A DNA stretch of 64,000 nucleotides from Nostoc sp. 'Lobaria pulmonaria (5183) cyanobiont' (GCF_002949795.1 NZ_CP026692.1:5812545-5876544); one strand, 5' to 3'; positions 1 through 8,069 are shown, numbered from the stretch's first letter. Program-made: numbers and translations. Notes: generated by a model from the letters alone, not told the origin.

Positions 1-480
1 TGTGACTCTTTCTCGCAGAGATTGGGGAATGTCTTCAGTGGTTTGGGCAGTTAAAAAGTGCTGTATCCGGGGTGTGCCAATAATTAGAGGAGAATCTGTA
101 CTAAAGGTAATAGCTTCTGTGGTTTCAGTTTGGATAGTTGAAGCTTCTAATCCTGCCGGAATAGTGTAGGCTTCAGGCAGTGCAGCGCTTAAATAAAAAG
201 TTAATTCTGTGCGAGCTGGGGCGGGAGGCTGGAGACGAATACCCAATAATTCTAGAAAAGCTACATAATTTTTTCGAGGTACTTGGTTAAATCTGAGCAA
301 CATCTGGTCAGTTAACCAAGCAAATAACTCAATTAGCGTAATCCCTGGATCGCTGAGGTTGTGATCTGTCCATTCTGGACAGTAGCGGGGAATACGCATT
401 ATACATTCCTCCACCAAATCATCAAAGGCGCGATCGTCTAAATTGGAAGAAGGTAATTTCGGTAAAAAATCAAAGTTCAT
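1..480 (-). CDS. Baseplate J-like eCIS protein (Afp11/Afp12 type), C-terminus cut by window edge
   Basis: The minus strand is open from an ATG at 480 to the window edge (160 codons), so only the N-terminus is present. The translation starts MNFDFLPKLPSSNLDDRAFD and contains PRYCPEWTDHNLSDPG at about residues 31-46, then a GITLIELFAWLTDQ segment. This CPEWTDHNxSDPGIT signature is typical of the putative baseplate assembly proteins of contractile injection systems and phage tails (baseplate J/gp6-like wedge). Its place after a gp25-like gene on the same strand fits the usual eCIS order. No good ribosome binding site is visible. The family assignment is firm; whether it matches Afp11 or Afp12 cannot be settled from this part. 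Confidence 0.85.
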   Translation of the reverse strand, partial: MNFDFLPKLPSSNLDDRAFDDLVEECIMRIPRYCPEWTDHNLSDPGITLIELFAWLTDQMLLRFNQVPRKNYVAFLELLGIRLQPPAPARTELTFYLSAALPEAYTIPAGLEASTIQTETTEAITFSTDSPLIIGTPRIQHFLTAQTTEDIPQSLRERVT

Positions 481-573
481 ACCAATTTAAAAAAGAATGT
501 GACAGATACAAGCCTAGAAACCCAGATAAAATGCAGCTTTCTGAAATTTTTAATTTTTAATTTTTAATTGGTA

Positions 574-996
574 TCACGATTCCTCCCCAGCTGAAACCAA
601 ATAATAAGGATAAACAAAGCTATAAATATCGGGACTGTCTTTGAGGCGATAATTGATGATGATATCCACTCTGCCACGCATAGGGTCGGGATCGGTGAGA
701 ACTTCATCAATAATAATCCGTGGTTCCCAAACCTCTAGCGCTTCCAAAACATAAAGGCGGATTTGCAGCAAAGTCTCGCTATTCAAGGTTGCAAACGCCA
801 GTTCTGACAAGCGAGATCCAAATGTCGGTCGATAAACCCGCTCACCTACTCCAGTGCGAAGGATAATCCAAATAGATTCTTTAATTTTTTGATCTTCACG
901 GCTAAGTTGTATCCCACCTTGCACACTTAAATGCAGTGGATAAGCCCAACCTGTTCCCAAATACTCTCGTTGACCACCATAAACCATATCTGGCAC
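574..996 (-). CDS. gp25-like baseplate wedge protein of the contractile injection system
   Basis: 140 aa, the usual size for GPW/gp25 family proteins (Afp9-like), which form the inner baseplate wedge that joins the spike hub to the sheath. Family features seen are the N-terminal GWAYPLHLSVQGGIQLS stretch, the central ILRTGVGERVYRPTFGSRL (about residues 46-65, the gp25 core that includes the conserved R-P-x-F-G-S) and a C-terminal beta strand region ending in SFVYPYYLV. It lies 93 bp upstream, in transcription order, of the baseplate J-like gene and downstream of the PAAR gene. The start at 996 is the only ATG before the conserved N-terminus. Confidence 0.9.
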   Translation of the reverse strand: MPDMVYGGQREYLGTGWAYPLHLSVQGGIQLSREDQKIKESIWIILRTGVGERVYRPTFGSRLSELAFATLNSETLLQIRLYVLEALEVWEPRIIIDEVLTDPDPMRGRVDIIINYRLKDSPDIYSFVYPYYLVSAGEES

Positions 997-1141
997 TTAG
1001 ACAGCTGTTACATGGATATCTTCAAAGATATCGGCACAGAAAGTTTAAGCCTATTCGCCAAAGGTCGAGGTTGAAGAGGCAGGGGGCAGGGGGAGAGAAA
1101 AAATGCTTAACTCAAGCGTATTGGTTCCTACCCCGTCATTC

Positions 1142-1256
1142 ACAGCGTTTTTCAGGCAAATGAACTACACAGGTAGGGGCACAGCACTGCTGTGCCCTTA
1201 AGATAATCTGTACCTCACCAAGTTGCAATCTGCTGTATTTATTTGAAAAATGCTGT
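1142..1256. mobile_element. MITE-like element with ACAGC(G/A)TTTTTCA terminal inverted repeats
   Basis: Ends 1142-1154 (ACAGCGTTTTTCA) and 1244-1256 (TGAAAAATGCTGT) are inverted repeats with one mismatch. The middle has a hairpin at 1177-1197 (GGGCACAGCA / TGCTGTGCCC). A related element with the same plan (TTACAGC ends, TTTTCAGGTAAAT, GTAGGGGC-hairpin-GCCCC, CTGCTGTAA) is at 21174-21269. It is about 115 bp with no coding capacity, so it is a non-autonomous repeat or MITE. Confidence 0.6.
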
Positions 1257-1261
1257 AAGAT

Positions 1262-1586
1262 TCGTCCACGAATCTTTAATACTCGTCTACGAGTATTAGA
1301 ACTCCATTAATGAGTCTTTGAACTCCGTGAATGAGTCTTTGAACTCCGTGAATGAGTCTTTTTTACTCGTGGACGAGTCTTTAATACTCGCTGACGAGTC
1401 TTTGATACTCGTGAATGAGTCTTTTTTACCCGTGGACGAGTCTTTGATACTCGCCGACGAGTCTTTGAACTCTGTGAATGAGTCTTTGATACTCGTGAAT
1501 GAGTCTTTTTTACTCGTGGACGAGTCTTTGAACTCCGTGAATGAGTCTTTGATACTCGTGAATGAGTCTTTTTTACTCGTGGACGC
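1262..1586. repeat. 21-bp tandem repeat array A with palindromic cores
   Basis: About 15 units of 21 bp, each with a core of the form ACTC-N6/7-GAGT followed by a CTTTGAT-like spacer. Early units include GATTCGTCCACGAATC, TACTCGTCTACGAGTA and ACTCGTGGACGAGT: the arms differ between units but remain self-complementary. Because 21 is a multiple of three, one frame is open through the array (heptads like LNSVNES); I do not regard that as a gene. Four other 21-bp arrays with different sequence occur in this window. Confidence 0.9.
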
Positions 1587-1642
1587 AGATCAGAATTTCA
1601 CTTATCTACCCCCCTACTCCCTTATCCCTTCTGCCTCTCCAA

Positions 1643-2140
1643 TCAGCCGCCAATCAAAACAGTGGGATTACCTTTGATAATTTTATTCGGTGGCCCTAAT
1701 GCTTCTATAATAGTGTCGCCCATACGACAGGCAGGCAGGTTGTTAATCAGCACTGTCTTACTACCGTCAATTACAACACCGGGGCCATGGGGAGGTACAG
1801 GCGAGGGTGTGGCACAATTATGAATATCAGCACCTGCCGCAGCAGCACTGATTGCGCTACCCATAGTAGATGCTGCTGTTGTCTTTGTAGTTTGTTCGGC
1901 GGCTAAAGCAGCAGGTGCCCCTGGTGTACCTGCCGCTGCCTTGGTAGCAGTCTCAGCTGCTAAGACAGTCGCATCAGAAGCTGTTTTGGCAGATAGCAAA
2001 GCCGGTACTGCTGCTGCAAGCACACCCCGCCACGCAGGTAAAGACCCAATCAACACATTGCGACTACCTGGGCCTCCTGTCAATACTGGCGGTAAGGGAT
2101 GCGCTACATTGTCGGTAATTCTTGCTGCTGGTCTACCCAT
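1643..2140 (-). CDS. PAAR-domain spike tip protein
   Basis: 165 aa. The N-terminal MGRPAARITDNVAHPLPP and the C-terminal ACRMGDTI segment followed by NPTVLIGG are the split PAAR motif pieces: a conical tip that caps the VgrG-like spike of contractile injection systems. An Ala/Thr-rich linker (about residues 40-100) sits between the two conserved parts. The motif HNCATPSPVPPHGPG (about residues 106-120) holds the His/Cys positions that usually bind metal at the tip. An upstream AGGAGGTTGT-type ribosome site just before 2140 supports the start. The gene lies 57 bp downstream of the spike gene and before the gp25-like gene. Confidence 0.88.
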   Translation of the reverse strand: MGRPAARITDNVAHPLPPVLTGGPGSRNVLIGSLPAWRGVLAAAVPALLSAKTASDATVLAAETATKAAAGTPGAPAALAAEQTTKTTAASTMGSAISAAAAGADIHNCATPSPVPPHGPGVVIDGSKTVLINNLPACRMGDTIIEALGPPNKIIKGNPTVLIGG

Positions 2141-2197
2141 GACAACCTCCTATAGTATTTTTCATTACTAAACTTCAAAATAATTCGTAATTAGTAA

Positions 2198-3817
2198 TTA
2201 ATTAAGGCGAATCATCGCACCTTTAACTGTAATTGTTCCCTTAGCTGAAATGTCTATATTTCCAACAGCATCTAATGACAGATTACCTTTTGATTCCACT
2301 GAAATAGACCTAGCCATATCATCCATTTTGATTGTATGACCGCCTTTGGTTTCAATCACTATACACTTTTGACTGTCATTGAGATAGATTTTGTGACCGT
2401 ATTTAGTTTCTAGGCGAATACCTGTTTTACTAGTTAGTTTATCTTCGTCAATAAACTGTAGAGTATGTCCGACACGAGTTGTAAAGGTGCGTAATCTTAC
2501 GCCACGTTTTGCAACTGAGTCACGCACCTTTTCCGGGGGTGCATCCTTGCCGTTCCATACCCCGCCAATTACATAGGGACGGTGGATATCGCCATGCTCA
2601 AAACCTACCAAAACTTCATCGTCTATCTCTGGTAAACAGTCGAAACCTCTATTTTTCCCTGCTCCCAAAGCTACAACTCTCGCCCAGTCACTTGTATCTT
2701 TTTCTGTGAGGGTGGGAAACTTAACTTTCACTCTACCCAATGCCTCTGGGTCTTGGTTATCAGTCACAATTCCCACTAATAAAGTCTCAGATGGTTGTAG
2801 GCGTTTTTCTGGAGATAGAGTTGTGAATAAGTCACCAGAACGTAGTCCCCGCACGCTGAAATCAGTTTTATAAACACGCTGACTGAAGAAATGGCGTGTT
2901 TCTGTAACATAATACTTACCACTATAGCGATCGCCCATACCCTCAAGAGTAACAACTCGCCCCGGTCGAATCTCAGGATTACCCTCTGCTTTGGCATCTG
3001 CATAAACAAATTCTCCTCCCAGTTCATCACACAGAGCCTGAGCCATAGTCTTTGCTTGTTTGGCGCTGGCAACGGGTTTATCTACAACAATCATTTCCTG
3101 GGACTTAAGATTAGAAAATGCAGTACTAGTAGTACTTCCTAGCTTATTACCTGTCTGGGTTATTTGGTTCTCTTTCTTAGCTGTTTGAGTAATCAATTGT
3201 TTCTTGGTATAGTCCCAGGCACGTACTTCCACAGAACTTACCTGTTCAGCACTGGTGACGCGAGTATTAAATTTCTTAATATCAACTAGCCATTTTAGTG
3301 GTAGAGCTTCCTGAGCTTTTGGTTTGCAAAAATTTATTTTGCCATCTGTAAGAAATAGTTCAAAACCAATGCGGGCAGCCCTTTCTCGCAAAAACTCCAT
3401 ATTAGTTTGGTTTTCTTGGAAGACATACTTATGGACTTCGCCACTTAAGTCTATATTGCCAAGTTTTATCCCTGCTTCTTTAGCTATTTTTTTTACTATG
3501 TCGCTATCCCTTTGATTCAAAAAAGAACGATTATAACGACCTCTGTGAAGACGATGGGAAATATCATAGCCGCGAACAATGATATCAGCTTCCGATTTCT
3601 CATTGAAGTTCACTTCCATCCCTGTAATTTCGCCTTCAATCAGAATCTTTTCTATATTTTCTTTAAAATTCTGATCTAGAGTAGTACTTTCAGTGAAACC
3701 CAACTTCACTTTCTTCCCAATCTTAAATACCTGCTCATATTGCCAAGGTTTGTTTTGTTGACGGTCAGAAGCGGGAATATAGCTATTATGTACTACTAAC
3801 GTAAACATCGCTGGCAA
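2198..3817 (-). CDS. VgrG/gp5-like spike protein, main open part (N-terminus separated by a stop codon)
   Basis: 539 codons from an in-frame TTG at 3817; the first ATG is at 3808. The layout matches an Afp8-like spike: a phage late-control D/gp27-like ring (about residues 1-320, with NQTNMEFLRERAARIGFEL near 135-155), an OB-fold base V region (LLVGIVTDNQDPEALGRVKV near 345-365 and DDEVLVGFEHGD near 405) and a C-terminal beta-helix ending in repeated sheet motifs (GNLSLDAVGNIDISAKGTI). The true N-terminus seems to be the in-frame piece at 3830-3931, cut off by one TAA (3827-3829). As annotated the protein lacks the first beta strands of the ring domain. It may be an internal restart, a readthrough product or a pseudogene. 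Confidence 0.85.
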   Translation of the reverse strand: MPAMFTLVVHNSYIPASDRQQNKPWQYEQVFKIGKKVKLGFTESTTLDQNFKENIEKILIEGEITGMEVNFNEKSEADIIVRGYDISHRLHRGRYNRSFLNQRDSDIVKKIAKEAGIKLGNIDLSGEVHKYVFQENQTNMEFLRERAARIGFELFLTDGKINFCKPKAQEALPLKWLVDIKKFNTRVTSAEQVSSVEVRAWDYTKKQLITQTAKKENQITQTGNKLGSTTSTAFSNLKSQEMIVVDKPVASAKQAKTMAQALCDELGGEFVYADAKAEGNPEIRPGRVVTLEGMGDRYSGKYYVTETRHFFSQRVYKTDFSVRGLRSGDLFTTLSPEKRLQPSETLLVGIVTDNQDPEALGRVKVKFPTLTEKDTSDWARVVALGAGKNRGFDCLPEIDDEVLVGFEHGDIHRPYVIGGVWNGKDAPPEKVRDSVAKRGVRLRTFTTRVGHTLQFIDEDKLTSKTGIRLETKYGHKIYLNDSQKCIVIETKGGHTIKMDDMARSISVESKGNLSLDAVGNIDISAKGTITVKGAMIRLN

Positions 3818-3826
3818 ATGAAGGCT

Positions 3827-3931
3827 TTATTCTATGGTGATTTGCAGCAAATCTTTCATCAATTCTGAAGAATCGCTTAGTCCTTCTATCTGGATTTTTG
3901 GTTCACTTAGATAAAGACTTTGTATAGGCAT
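3827..3931 (-). pseudogene. In-frame N-terminal piece of the VgrG-like spike gene ending at a premature TAA
   Basis: From ATG 3931 the frame reads MPIQSLYLSEPKIQIEG..., 34 codons, then TAA at 3827-3829, then continues in the same frame as SLHLPAMFTLVVHNSY, the start of the 2198-3817 protein. The 'xxSLYLSxPxIxIxG' opening is a typical start for cyanobacterial eCIS spike proteins, and the codon lost to TAA would sit inside an ITIE-x-SLHLP strand. A single substitution from GAA or CAA would explain it. Confidence 0.75.
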
Positions 3932-4002
3932 AACTATTATTTTATAACTATGAATTTTTCAGATTAACCTTGAACGATAAATGATTTAAAAATTAGTATT
4001 TA

Positions 4003-4320
4003 TCACTTTGGTGACTTCGGTTTATCAGTTTTCCCCACCTTGTACTTTTTCATTACTGACTCTTTCGTTTCATAGGTATCGTAGAGTAACTGTTTAAGTG
4101 TGAATTTATAAGGCTCAACACCAGAAAAGTTAACTTTAGGGAGAAGTTCAGTACCTCTATTACCTTGTTGACTCTCCCATTTAACAGTTCGAGTAAAACT
4201 AATGTCTGTGGGATTAAACATGAATTCAATATTTGGTGCTTCACCGTTATGAGCTATAAGTTTTGCTTTCTCAAGTTGCGGTTGAAGCTTTTGAATAACA
4301 ATAATTGCTGGACTTGCCAT
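4003..4320 (-). CDS. CIS tube/LysM-type adaptor protein (Afp7-like), short form
   Basis: 105 aa. It shows the N-terminal half of the CIS tube family: NIEFMFNPTDISFTRTVKW (about residues 29-47), a FSGVEPYKFTLKQLLYDTYE stretch (64-83), then it stops after a Lys-rich tail. Family members known to me are about twice this length and carry a second half ending in a strand of the type 'TMFLPDGTPVRA', often with LysM. That half is absent here and in the 70 bp downstream. The protein would link the inner tube to the spike. Either this is a truncated adaptor or a naturally short form; I favour truncation because the adjacent spike gene is also damaged. Confidence 0.75.
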   Translation of the reverse strand: MASPAIIVIQKLQPQLEKAKLIAHNGEAPNIEFMFNPTDISFTRTVKWESQQGNRGTELLPKVNFSGVEPYKFTLKQLLYDTYETKESVMKKYKVGKTDKPKSPK

Positions 4321-4353
4321 TTGAGTTTTTCTCCTAAAATTCTTGAATGGTAT

Positions 4354-7134
4354 TTACCAAGGTAATCGACCTGAGTGACCGCCATGACGCTCTCGCTCAA
4401 TTTCTATCCGTTGCCGTAATCTGTTATAAATTTCACGGGCTAGAGCTTCAAGATCAGCCGTATCATCTTTATCATCTTCTTGAGAAGACGAGGATACGCT
4501 CTCTATCGTCTCAGTTATTGGTTCGATTTCTCTAGATATGTCAGGTAGAGTGACCTCTCCACCATCAGCAAAGCCTCTAGGTGAAAGAAGGTGTTTAGCA
4601 AAAACTTGTGGCGATTCTGAAACATGAGAAGATTCATAATTTTGACTGTTAGATTCCACATCACTAAAGTTGAAGCTAGTGAATTCATCATTATTTCCAT
4701 TTAGTAAATCTTCCACACTTGACCATTGAGAAGGTGTATTTGACCATTGAGAAGATGTATTAGTGCTAGGATTTGCTTTTCGGAAAATCAGGGGAGGTGA
4801 TGAGTATTGAGGTGAAGGTTCATCCACATGAATTGTTTCGTTTTGAAGAGGATTAAGCTGTGGAGAATTTAGGATCGAAAGTTTCTGTCTTCCAATATCC
4901 AACCCCAAGGAAGAAGGAATTAAGGAATTGGATACCTGAGATGAATGAGTCTGTGCGCTTTTTAGTTGTAATGAAGTGTCTGGAAAAGAATCGACTTTAG
5001 TCGGAGTCTCTGGAGAAGTTTTTTGTTCTGATTCTTTAAAAATCTCAGGCGATGTGGCGCTAACTTTTAGTGCGATCGCTGTTTCACCAATCTCAGGTGA
5101 TGTAGCGGTAATTGTTGGTGTTTCACCAATTTCAGGCGATGTTGTCGGAAGTGGTGCGATCGCTGTTTCACCAATCTCAGATGATGTAGCCGTAATTTTT
5201 GGTGCGATCGCAGTTTCACTAATCTCAGATGATGTAGCGGTAATTGTTGGTGTTTCACCAATTTCAGGCGATGTTGTCGGAAGTGGTGCGATCGCTGTTT
5301 CACCAATTTCAGGTGATGTAGTGGTAATTGTTGGTGTTTCACCAATCTCAGGTGATGTTGCGCGAAGTGGTGCGATCGCTGTTTCACCAATCTCAGGTGA
5401 TGTAGCGGTAATTGTTGGTATTTCACCAATCTCAGGCGATGTTGTCGGAAGTGGTGCGATCGCTGTTTCACCAATCTCAGGTGATGTGGCGGTAATTGTT
5501 GGTGTTTCACCAATCTCAGGTGATGTGGCGGTAATTGTTGGTGTTTCACCAGTTTCAGGCGATGTTGTCGGAAGTGGTGCGATCGCTGTTTCACCAATTT
5601 CAGGTGATGTAGCGGTAATTGTTGGTGTTTCACCAATCTCAGGTGATGTTGCGCGAAGTGGTGCGATCGCTGTTTCACCAATTTCAGGTGATGTAGCGGT
5701 AATTGATGGTGTTTCACCAATTTCAGATGATGTGGCGGTAATTGCAATAGGGCTTTTTGCAACTGAAGACTCAGAATTAGATACAGCAACATCCGCCGCT
5801 ACAGTATTTTTATCATTCGCTAAAGGAGGAAATAAACTAGGTGCATCATCAACATCAGGTGAAGTCAGTGCTGACGACAAAGTTAGAGGATTATCAACAA
5901 TAGCATTATCTCTAACAAAATTATTTTCGATACTTTCTGATATTAAGTCGGGTTCAATGGCTGTAATTGCCTCACAATTACTATTTGTATGTGGTAATTC
6001 TTCTGACTGCAATGCAGAGGTTACGCTTGATGGCACCTCTTTTGCTTGGATTGAATTAGTTTGGGAAGCAGTGGTTTGATTATCAACTATAGAAGCAGTT
6101 TGAGATGTTTCGATATCCTGTTCTGATGGTGTTGGGCTGACTGGGATATCTGAGATATTAACTACTTGTGATGCTTCAGGGATTACTTGATTGCTCAAGT
6201 TGCTATCCGAGGTTAATATTTCCTCCACATTATTATCTAAAGTAAATTCTCTAGGCGAATTTTCGACTAATTCATTTGTATTATTCTTTAATCCAATCTT
6301 TTTTTGTAAAGGTAAAATGCTTTCTGTTAAAGAGGGATTTGCACTAGGTACACTAGATGTTACCTCAGAATTTTCTTGCAGAGTATTGTTAGAAATATTA
6401 TTTAATAAACTCGATTTTTTTTCAACAATAGGTGAAGTTGGTGCTGTTGTGCTAGGCATTGTGCTACTAACATAATCACTATTGTTTGTAGTATTGCCTG
6501 AAGCAATATCCAGTTGTAAAATGGGGATTTCCGAATTACCCTCAACAGACAGAGGCTCATCTGATGCTAATAAGCTATCTTCCTTACGATTAATAGTAAT
6601 GTTGCTTTCATCAAAAGATTGCTCAACATTTTTAGCCGCAGATGATTTAGTAGGCTTTTTAGTTCTAGATTTTGATTTTGTTTCTGATGGCTGTTGAGAT
6701 TTATTTGTTATTTTTGATTTAGCTTTACCTGGAATATTTGGTTTTTGTGAGATATTATTACTCGTCTTTTTAACAATGCGAGTTGGCATTATCTCTGGAA
6801 TACTGTCTTTTACTGATTCCCTACTATTAGTATTACTATTTTCTAGTGGAGTGATTGAATCAGAAGAATCAAACTCAAGCAATGGGAACTCACTATTTAT
6901 ATCCTGAGTATCCCAACCTATTAATGGTTGTATCGATGGTTCCTGTTCACGAGACAATAAAAATTTAGAGGATGTGACTAATGGTGGTTTAGTTTGTATG
7001 GGACTAATAAAATTATTTCGTGAATGCAGAAAATGAGACTCTTTTCTCAATAACATTCTGTGAGGAGCAGATAAAGATGATATTACCCCAAGTGGATGAA
7101 CATTATTTCCTAGTGGAGATTGATTAATTTGCAT
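4354..7134 (-). CDS. Large low-complexity eCIS-cluster protein with TSPEIGET repeats
   Basis: 926 aa with no enzymatic domain that I recognise. Residues about 1-80 are non-repetitive and basic; 80-450 are Ser/Thr/Asn-rich and probably disordered; about 460-690 is a tandem repeat of 13- or 15-residue units built on TSPEIGET followed by PTITA or AIAPLP. The last 30 residues form an Arg/Glu-rich helix ending IEIERERHGGHSGRLPW. That C-terminal motif resembles the end of the 79-aa gene at 7739-7978. The gene lies between the tube protein and the CIS-tube adaptor on the same strand, 33 bp from the adaptor, so it is probably part of the same transcript. A structural, anchoring or length-setting role is inference only. 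Confidence 0.75.
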   Translation of the reverse strand: MQINQSPLGNNVHPLGVISSLSAPHRMLLRKESHFLHSRNNFISPIQTKPPLVTSSKFLLSREQEPSIQPLIGWDTQDINSEFPLLEFDSSDSITPLENSNTNSRESVKDSIPEIMPTRIVKKTSNNISQKPNIPGKAKSKITNKSQQPSETKSKSRTKKPTKSSAAKNVEQSFDESNITINRKEDSLLASDEPLSVEGNSEIPILQLDIASGNTTNNSDYVSSTMPSTTAPTSPIVEKKSSLLNNISNNTLQENSEVTSSVPSANPSLTESILPLQKKIGLKNNTNELVENSPREFTLDNNVEEILTSDSNLSNQVIPEASQVVNISDIPVSPTPSEQDIETSQTASIVDNQTTASQTNSIQAKEVPSSVTSALQSEELPHTNSNCEAITAIEPDLISESIENNFVRDNAIVDNPLTLSSALTSPDVDDAPSLFPPLANDKNTVAADVAVSNSESSVAKSPIAITATSSEIGETPSITATSPEIGETAIAPLRATSPEIGETPTITATSPEIGETAIAPLPTTSPETGETPTITATSPEIGETPTITATSPEIGETAIAPLPTTSPEIGEIPTITATSPEIGETAIAPLRATSPEIGETPTITTTSPEIGETAIAPLPTTSPEIGETPTITATSSEISETAIAPKITATSSEIGETAIAPLPTTSPEIGETPTITATSPEIGETAIALKVSATSPEIFKESEQKTSPETPTKVDSFPDTSLQLKSAQTHSSQVSNSLIPSSLGLDIGRQKLSILNSPQLNPLQNETIHVDEPSPQYSSPPLIFRKANPSTNTSSQWSNTPSQWSSVEDLLNGNNDEFTSFNFSDVESNSQNYESSHVSESPQVFAKHLLSPRGFADGGEVTLPDISREIEPITETIESVSSSSQEDDKDDTADLEALAREIYNRLRQRIEIERERHGGHSGRLPW
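5050..5770. repeat. Tandem repeat inside the 926-aa gene
   Basis: About 17 copies of a 39- or 45-bp unit alternate along this stretch. The longer form carries the HIP1-containing GTGCGATCGCTGTTTC segment. Neighbouring copies are nearly identical at DNA level, and codon changes are few. The composition leaves long open frames on the other strand, which are not genes. Confidence 0.9.
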
Positions 7135-7157
7135 AATTATAGTTTCAAAATAGCCAA

Positions 7158-7739
7158 TTAACTAGAAACGAAATATCCGGTTTTTTGATTTCGTTGTACA
7201 GAAATACCTCCTCCTGTAGCCCTTGCAACTTGTAAACCTTCATAAGCTAAAGTTAATTCTTCAATGACAACTGCGTTTCCATCTGCTTGGAGTGCAGGTG
7301 TTTTCCAGGCTATGGGAATAGCACCAATCAAAGTCCAACTCATCATTGTTTCACCCGCTTGATTGAAAATCAAAATATTGACATTCCATCGAGATGTCTT
7401 CTTTTTTTCATCAAAAACTGTACTCATCCAGTTCCAAAAACCTGGATGATCGGTAACTCCACGTTTAAGAGTTATGTCTGCAAATTCTGTATGACCTAAA
7501 TAAATTCTTTGCTGGTCGTTGACACCACCTTCATTAAAAACATTTTTCTTAATTTGAACACTTAATCCTGAACATTCAGTAAAAGATGCAGCAATAGTAT
7601 TGTCTATCTCTACATAGAAACGATTAGTAGTGACATAATTTAGTTCGTGAGTAATATTGCCATTATTAGAGCTTGGAGCAACCTTGCCATTATTATTAAG
7701 GCTTGGAGTAACCTTGCTATTATTAGCTTTTGTAGCCAT
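7158..7739 (-). CDS. Inner tube protein of the contractile injection system (T4 gp19-like)
   Basis: 193 aa from the ATG at 7739, which overlaps the stop of the previous gene as TAATG and has GAGG about 10 bases upstream; an in-frame ATG at 7748 is possible but less likely. An Asn/Ser-rich N-terminal tail (about 35 residues) precedes the tube fold: NRFYVEIDNTIAASFTECSG, then NEGGVNDQQRIYLGHTEFADITLKRG, WNWM, and the C-terminal EELTLAYEGL. These are hallmark gp19/Hcp-like tube features (Afp1/Afp5). The protein polymerises into the tube that carries cargo. The long polar N-terminal extension is unusual. Confidence 0.92.
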   Translation of the reverse strand: MATKANNSKVTPSLNNNGKVAPSSNNGNITHELNYVTTNRFYVEIDNTIAASFTECSGLSVQIKKNVFNEGGVNDQQRIYLGHTEFADITLKRGVTDHPGFWNWMSTVFDEKKKTSRWNVNILIFNQAGETMMSWTLIGAIPIAWKTPALQADGNAVVIEELTLAYEGLQVARATGGGISVQRNQKTGYFVSS

Positions 7740-7978
7740 TACAACCACCTCTGAGAACTATAATTACCTAGCCTTTCGCGCTGCGATCGCATATCTTCTA
7801 GCAAGAGTTTATACACATGCTCTGTGAGTTGGTTCAGCAGCAGTGAATCATTGAGGTATTTACTTGCCGTTTTAGCCACCTTGCTGGCATTAGATGTCGC
7901 TGAAACCCCAGCGTAGCCAGCAGTACTGCCAACATCTCCATCGAACATGAAAAAAGTTTTTTGCTGATTTGAGTCCAT
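7739..7978 (-). CDS. Small eCIS-cluster protein
   Basis: 79 aa, translationally coupled to the tube gene (TAATG overlap at 7737-7741). The first half is Ser/Ala-rich; the C-terminal part LTEHVYKLLLEDMRSQRERLG plus a final W resembles the last 30 residues of the 926-aa protein (L-x-x-x-h-Y-x-x-h ... RER-x-G ... S ... W). Small proteins of this type occur next to tube genes in eCIS loci, but I do not know its function. It is the first gene of the minus-strand operon, so the promoter should be in 7979-8168. Confidence 0.7.
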   Translation of the reverse strand: MDSNQQKTFFMFDGDVGSTAGYAGVSATSNASKVAKTASKYLNDSLLLNQLTEHVYKLLLEDMRSQRERLGNYSSQRWL

Positions 7979-7994
7979 AAATAAAAAACTCTCC

Positions 7995-8069
7995 CTAAAT
8001 CCAGGCTAAAGGTACTGCATCAGAATCAAAAGTAGCCAAAAGTCGAACTTAGTTTCTGCCTGGATTTAG
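7995..8069. promoter_or_regulatory. 12-bp perfect inverted repeat between the divergent eCIS operon and cargo genes
   Basis: CTAAATCCAGGC at 7995-8006 and its exact reverse complement GCCTGGATTTAG at 8058-8069 flank 51 bases. They lie between the start of the structural operon (7978, minus) and the first DUF4157 gene (8169, plus). The position suits a shared operator or a looping site; this is inferred from position and symmetry only. Confidence 0.4.

Noticed and set aside
1318..1677. Open frame of heptad repeats (LNSVNES type) over array A
   Set aside because: A 21-bp period keeps a frame open by itself; sequence ends in non-coding DNA and there is no ribosome site.
4976..6079. 367-codon plus-strand ORF opposite the 926-aa gene
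   Set aside because: Mirror of the TSPEIGET repeats; the minus frame extends well beyond the repeat with eCIS context and a conserved C-terminal motif.
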